Shown piece by piece: positions 60,561-64,000 of a stretch of DNA of 64,000 bases. The DNA comes from an uncultured Candidatus Melainabacteria bacterium (lineage in GTDB: Bacteria > Cyanobacteriota > Vampirovibrionia > Gastranaerophilales > Gastranaerophilaceae). The translations under genes and the position numbers were made by a program. Numbering within the stretch: the first letter of the stretch is position 1; each line of letters starts with the position of its first letter. The DNA lies in contig CAKVIE010000001.1 in NCBI GenBank assembly GCA_934754505.1, positions 1 through 64,000 of the forward strand, read 5' to 3'. The notes beneath the pieces are model-generated. The model did no database searches. It was not told the DNA's origin and worked only from the letters and a program-made list of their open reading frames with translations.

Positions 60561-60589
60561 TTGACGTATGAGATTTAGTGTTTTATGAT
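60561..60589 (+). promoter_or_regulatory. Promoter of rpoB (TTGACG-17-TATGAT)
   Basis: TTGACG (60561-60566), 17 bases, TATGAT (60584-60589). The predicted start near 60596 gives a leader of about 149 nt before the rpoB ATG at 60746. Confidence 0.75.
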
Positions 60590-60745
60590 TTTTAAACGGG
60601 GAATAGTGTCAAAAATACGTTTAAAAGATGTAAAAAATGACCAAGACCCGCTATATAAAAGAAAAGTAACAAAATTTTGTACACAGACACATACTTAAAA
60701 ATAAAATTGAATATAGAAGTATGCCACATGCAGCGAGGTGAATAA

Positions 60746-63700
60746 ATGTCAAAAAAAACATATTCTGAAAGAGTAACGCCGATGGGGATACCCAAAACCC
60801 GCTTAGATTATTTACCGGATTTAATCGAGGTTCAAAAGAAGTCTTTTGAATGGTTTTTAAAAGAGGGTTTGAAGGAAGAATTCCTTTCGTATTCTCCTAT
60901 TAAAGACTATACGGGAAGATTGGAGTTGCACTTTTTACCAAACTATACGTTTGATAATCCGAAGTACACGTTGGAAGAAGCAAGAATACACGATGCAACA
61001 TACGCAAAGCAATTGCGTGTAATGGTTCGTTTGGTAAACCGTGACAGCGGTGAAATTAAAGAACAGGAAGTTTACATCGGTGATATTCCGACAATGACTG
61101 ACAATGGTACATTTATCGTAAACGGTGCGGAACGTGTAATCGTTTCGCAAATTGTGCGTTCACCGGGTGTTTACTTCAAGAGAGAAATTTCTCCGACAGG
61201 TAAACGTTTGTACAACGCAACATTGATTCCTAACAGAGGAGCATGGTTAAAAATCGAAACAGATGCTAACGATGTAATCCACGTTAAGATAGATAAAAAC
61301 AGAAAAATTTTAGCAACAACATTGTTGAAAGCATTGGGTATTACGCCTTCAGAAATGGAATCGCATTTTACTCACTTTGAATTTTTAAAGAAAACATTAG
61401 ACAAAGATACAGCAGAAACAACCGAAGATGCATTAATCGAAGTTTACAAAAAATTACGTCCGGGAGATCCTGCATCAGCAGCAGGCGGACGTCAAATTCT
61501 TGAAGCAAGATTTTTTGACGAAAAGAAATATGATATCGGCAGAGTTGGTCGTTACAAGCTCAACAAAAAGTTGAATTTAAACATTCCTGCAACTCAAAGA
61601 ACTTTGACAACACAAGATTTGGTTGCTTCTATCGAATATTTAATCGGTTTAACTTATGATGAAGGAAGCTGCGATGATATCGACCACCTCGGAAACAGAC
61701 GTGTCCGTTCAGTCGGCGAACTTCTTCAAAACCAATTTAGAGTAGGTTTGAGCCGTATTGAAAGAATTGTAAAGGAAAGAATGACTTTACAAAATTCAGA
61801 TACGTTGACTCCGTTGAACTTGTTGAACACGAAACCGTTGATAGCTTCATTGAAAGAATTCTTCGGTTCATCACAGTTATCACAGTTCATGGACCAAACA
61901 AATCCGCTTGCGGAACTTACACACAAAAGACGTATATCAGCTCTCGGACCCGGCGGTTTGGTAAGAGAAAGAGCAGGATTTGCGGTCAGAGATATTCACC
62001 CGTCACATTACGGAAGACTTTGTCCGATTGAAACTCCTGAAGGACCGAACGCAGGTTTGATAAGCTCACTTGCAACTCACGCAAAGGTTAATGATTACGG
62101 CTTTATTGAAACACCTTACTTTGTTGTAAAAGACGGAAAGGTTACAGATGAAGTTCACTATATGTCAGCAGACGAAGAAGAAAACTTCCGTGTTGCCCCC
62201 GGTGATATCACTTTGAACAAAGATAGAACTATTAAGGCAAAACAAGTTCCTGTTCGTTATAAATCAGAATTTACGGTTGACGATTCAAGCAAAGTTGACT
62301 ATGTCGGTGTATCACCTATTCAAATCATTTCGGTTGCTACATCAGTAATTCCGTTTATCGAACACGATGATGCTAACCGTGCCTTGATGGGTTCAAACAT
62401 GCAACGTCAAGCTGTTCCGCTTTTGATAACAGACAGACCTGTTGTTGGTACCGGACTTGAAAAAAGAGCCGCTAAAGACTCGGGCATGGTTGTTGTATCA
62501 GAAGTTGACGGTGTAGTTGACAGAGTTGTCGGTGAAGAAGTTACTATTAAGGATAAAGCAGGTAAGCTCCACAGATATCAGCTTATGAAATACGTGAGAA
62601 GCAACCAAGATACATGTATTAACCAAAGACCTATCGTAACGGTCGGTCAGGAAATAAAAGCAGGTGATGTACTTGCAGATGGTGCTTCAACACACTTTGG
62701 AGAACTTTCATTAGGTAAAAACGTTTTAGCAGCGTACATGCCTTGGGAAGGATATAACTTCGAAGATGCTATCTTGATTTCGGAAAGATTGGTTCAAGAT
62801 GACGTATTCACATCAGTTCACATTGAAAAATTGGAAATTGATGCTCGTCAAACAAAATTAGGACCTGAAGAAATTACAAGAGAAGTTCCGAACGTTTCTG
62901 AAGATTCACTTCGTCACTTAGATGAAAGAGGTATCGTAAGAATCGGTGCAAGAGTATATGCAGATGATATTCTTGTTGGTAAAGTAACACCGAAAGGTGA
63001 ATCTGAACATCCGCCTGAAGAAAAACTGTTAAGAGCAATTTTTGCTGAAAAAGCAAGAGATGTAAAAGATAATTCACTTCGTGTACCTCACGGAGAAGGC
63101 GGTAGAGTTGTCGATGTTAAGGTATTCGACAGAGAAAAAGGCGACGAATTGCCGCCCGGAGCAAATACCGTAATCAGAGTTTACATTGCTCAAAAACGTA
63201 AAGTTTCGGTAGGTGATAAACTTTCAGGACGTCACGGTAACAAAGGTATCGTATCAAGAATATTGGCAAGAGAAGATATGCCGTTTTTACCTGACGGAAC
63301 TCCGCTTGATATCGTACTTAACCCGCTTGGTGTACCTTCACGTATGAACGTAGGTCAAACTTATGAATGTTTGCTTGGTTTGGCATCATATTTGACAGGT
63401 AATTATTATGAATCTCCTTCATTTGATGAAATGTACGGTGAAAACCAATCGGAAAAAGCAACAAAAGCAGAACTTTTAAGAGGTATTAAAGAATCAGGCT
63501 GTGATTGGGTCGGAGAAGACGGTAAGGTTTACCTTATAGACGGAAGAACCGGTGAACCGTTTGATCAACCTGTTGCTGTCGGACTTATTTACTTCTTGAA
63601 ATTAGTTCACCTTGTAGATGATAAAATTCACGCAAGAAGCACAGGACCTTATTCACTTGTAACGCAACAGCCGTTGGGTGGTAAGGCACAATTCGGCGGT

Positions 63701-64000
63701 CAAAGATTCGGAGAAATGGAAGTATGGGCACTTGAAGCATACGGTGCAGCATACACATTACAAGAAATGTTGACTATCAAATCAGATGATGTAAACGGTC
63801 GTTCGAGAGCTTATGAAGCAATCGTAAAAGGTGATAATATCCCAAGACCGGGAATTCCGGAATCATTCAAGGTACTCGTAAGAGAATTACAAAGTATCGG
63901 TTTGGATATTACGGTAGCGAAGAAGAACGGAGAAGAAGTAAATCTTATGTCTGATGCAGACGATATAAGAAAACCTGCTCAAAAGAGAGTTCTTTCGGAT
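60746..64000 (+). CDS. rpoB: RNA polymerase beta subunit (partial, runs off window)
   Basis: The first 1085 residues of RpoB. It starts at an ATG at 60746 (GAGGTG Shine-Dalgarno) and stays open to the window end. The N-terminus reads SERVTPMGIPKTRLDYLPDLIEVQKKSFEWFL. The rifampicin region (about 372-405) reads SSQLSQFMDQTNPLAELTHK, then RRISALGPGG, with the wild-type residues at the common resistance positions (D516, H526, S531 in E. coli numbering). MPWEGYNFEDAILISERL and GDKLSGRHGNKGIVS follow. rpoC genes, expected next, are outside the window. Confidence 0.98.
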   Translation, partial: MSKKTYSERVTPMGIPKTRLDYLPDLIEVQKKSFEWFLKEGLKEEFLSYSPIKDYTGRLELHFLPNYTFDNPKYTLEEARIHDATYAKQLRVMVRLVNRDSGEIKEQEVYIGDIPTMTDNGTFIVNGAERVIVSQIVRSPGVYFKREISPTGKRLYNATLIPNRGAWLKIETDANDVIHVKIDKNRKILATTLLKALGITPSEMESHFTHFEFLKKTLDKDTAETTEDALIEVYKKLRPGDPASAAGGRQILEARFFDEKKYDIGRVGRYKLNKKLNLNIPATQRTLTTQDLVASIEYLIGLTYDEGSCDDIDHLGNRRVRSVGELLQNQFRVGLSRIERIVKERMTLQNSDTLTPLNLLNTKPLIASLKEFFGSSQLSQFMDQTNPLAELTHKRRISALGPGGLVRERAGFAVRDIHPSHYGRLCPIETPEGPNAGLISSLATHAKVNDYGFIETPYFVVKDGKVTDEVHYMSADEEENFRVAPGDITLNKDRTIKAKQVPVRYKSEFTVDDSSKVDYVGVSPIQIISVATSVIPFIEHDDANRALMGSNMQRQAVPLLITDRPVVGTGLEKRAAKDSGMVVVSEVDGVVDRVVGEEVTIKDKAGKLHRYQLMKYVRSNQDTCINQRPIVTVGQEIKAGDVLADGASTHFGELSLGKNVLAAYMPWEGYNFEDAILISERLVQDDVFTSVHIEKLEIDARQTKLGPEEITREVPNVSEDSLRHLDERGIVRIGARVYADDILVGKVTPKGESEHPPEEKLLRAIFAEKARDVKDNSLRVPHGEGGRVVDVKVFDREKGDELPPGANTVIRVYIAQKRKVSVGDKLSGRHGNKGIVSRILAREDMPFLPDGTPLDIVLNPLGVPSRMNVGQTYECLLGLASYLTGNYYESPSFDEMYGENQSEKATKAELLRGIKESGCDWVGEDGKVYLIDGRTGEPFDQPVAVGLIYFLKLVHLVDDKIHARSTGPYSLVTQQPLGGKAQFGGQRFGEMEVWALEAYGAAYTLQEMLTIKSDDVNGRSRAYEAIVKGDNIPRPGIPESFKVLVRELQSIGLDITVAKKNGEEVNLMSDADDIRKPAQKRVLSD

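Larger units (their letters stand above)
60386..60745. other. Divergent kinase / rpoB intergenic region
   Basis: It holds the kinase promoter (60395-60423, minus), a TTGACA at 60465-60470 with no good partner -10, the rpoB promoter (60561-60589) and a ~149-nt rpoB leader. No ORF is supported and no ribosomal protein gene precedes rpoB. Confidence 0.6.

Overview
This 64 kb window is AT-rich, densely coding chromosomal DNA from a bacterium. It is most probably a non-photosynthetic member of the cyanobacterial phylum (Melainabacteria/Vampirovibrionia, Gastranaerophilales-like). That placement is an inference. It rests on a response regulator (42058-42813) that reads almost like cyanobacterial RpaB, a histidine kinase (58628-60385) with the architecture and HisKA signature of NblS/Hik33, a yggS-sepF division pair, and rpoB starting its own transcription unit rather than following rplL. 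No photosynthesis gene, prophage, insertion sequence or CRISPR array was seen.

Layout. 1-5.4 kb: LuxR-type response regulator, dprA, topA, aroE. 5.4-7.4 kb: an orphan 652-aa coiled-coil/EF-hand protein. 7.5-10.4 kb (minus): lysA-cdaA-KDPG-aldolase-like operon, making diaminopimelate-derived lysine and c-di-AMP. 10.5-19.6 kb: a small exported protein, leuD-leuB, a DUF2582-type winged helix protein, trpB, a polytopic membrane protein, tyrS-cysK-cysE-GNAT and tRNA-Gln(CUG). 19.7-26.6 kb (minus): a radical SAM protein and a four-gene ATP-grasp/alpha-E/transglutaminase operon. 26.6-34.8 kb: glycosyltransferase, HU, lysS, a spermidine-synthase-like methyltransferase-fold protein, a 58-aa Cys-rich protein, a radical SAM protein, a PLP aminotransferase, a HAD hydrolase and a secreted carboxypeptidase-regulatory-like protein. 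34.8-42 kb: radA, a FliK-like protein, marC, leuA, glycosyltransferase plus radical SAM. 42-48.7 kb: RpaB-like regulator, EamA transporter, a very regular 18-residue beta-solenoid protein, a PfkB kinase and a XerC/D-type recombinase. 49-54.3 kb: yggS-sepF, a repeat-rich intergenic stretch, a 2-hydroxyacyl-CoA-dehydratase-family protein and a large DHH/DHHA1 phosphoesterase. 54.3-60.4 kb: a large SRP RNA, then a minus-strand run of TPR, nnrD, trmL, pgsA-like, Gfo/Idh and the NblS-like kinase. The window ends inside rpoB.

How genes may work together. cdaA (synthesis) and the 827-aa DHH/DHHA1 protein (possible hydrolysis) could form a c-di-AMP cycle. The RpaB-like and NblS-like proteins could be a conserved two-component pair with a non-photosynthetic role. 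leuA, leuB and leuD lie at two loci and leuC is not in the window. cysE and cysK complete serine-to-cysteine synthesis. Two glycosyltransferases, three radical SAM proteins and the ATP-grasp cluster suggest peptide or envelope modification.

The signals I rate most worth checking are: (i) several promoters whose -10 box lies exactly 6 nt before the start codon, implying leaderless mRNAs; (ii) a repeated 13-15 bp near-palindrome clustered after sepF; (iii) the 18-residue beta-solenoid protein; (iv) the DHH protein with its novel N-terminus; (v) radical SAM proteins whose extra cysteines precede the core; (vi) an inverted-repeat element at 11.2 kb with its own promoter-like box. Everything here was read by eye, and family assignments were not tested by database search.
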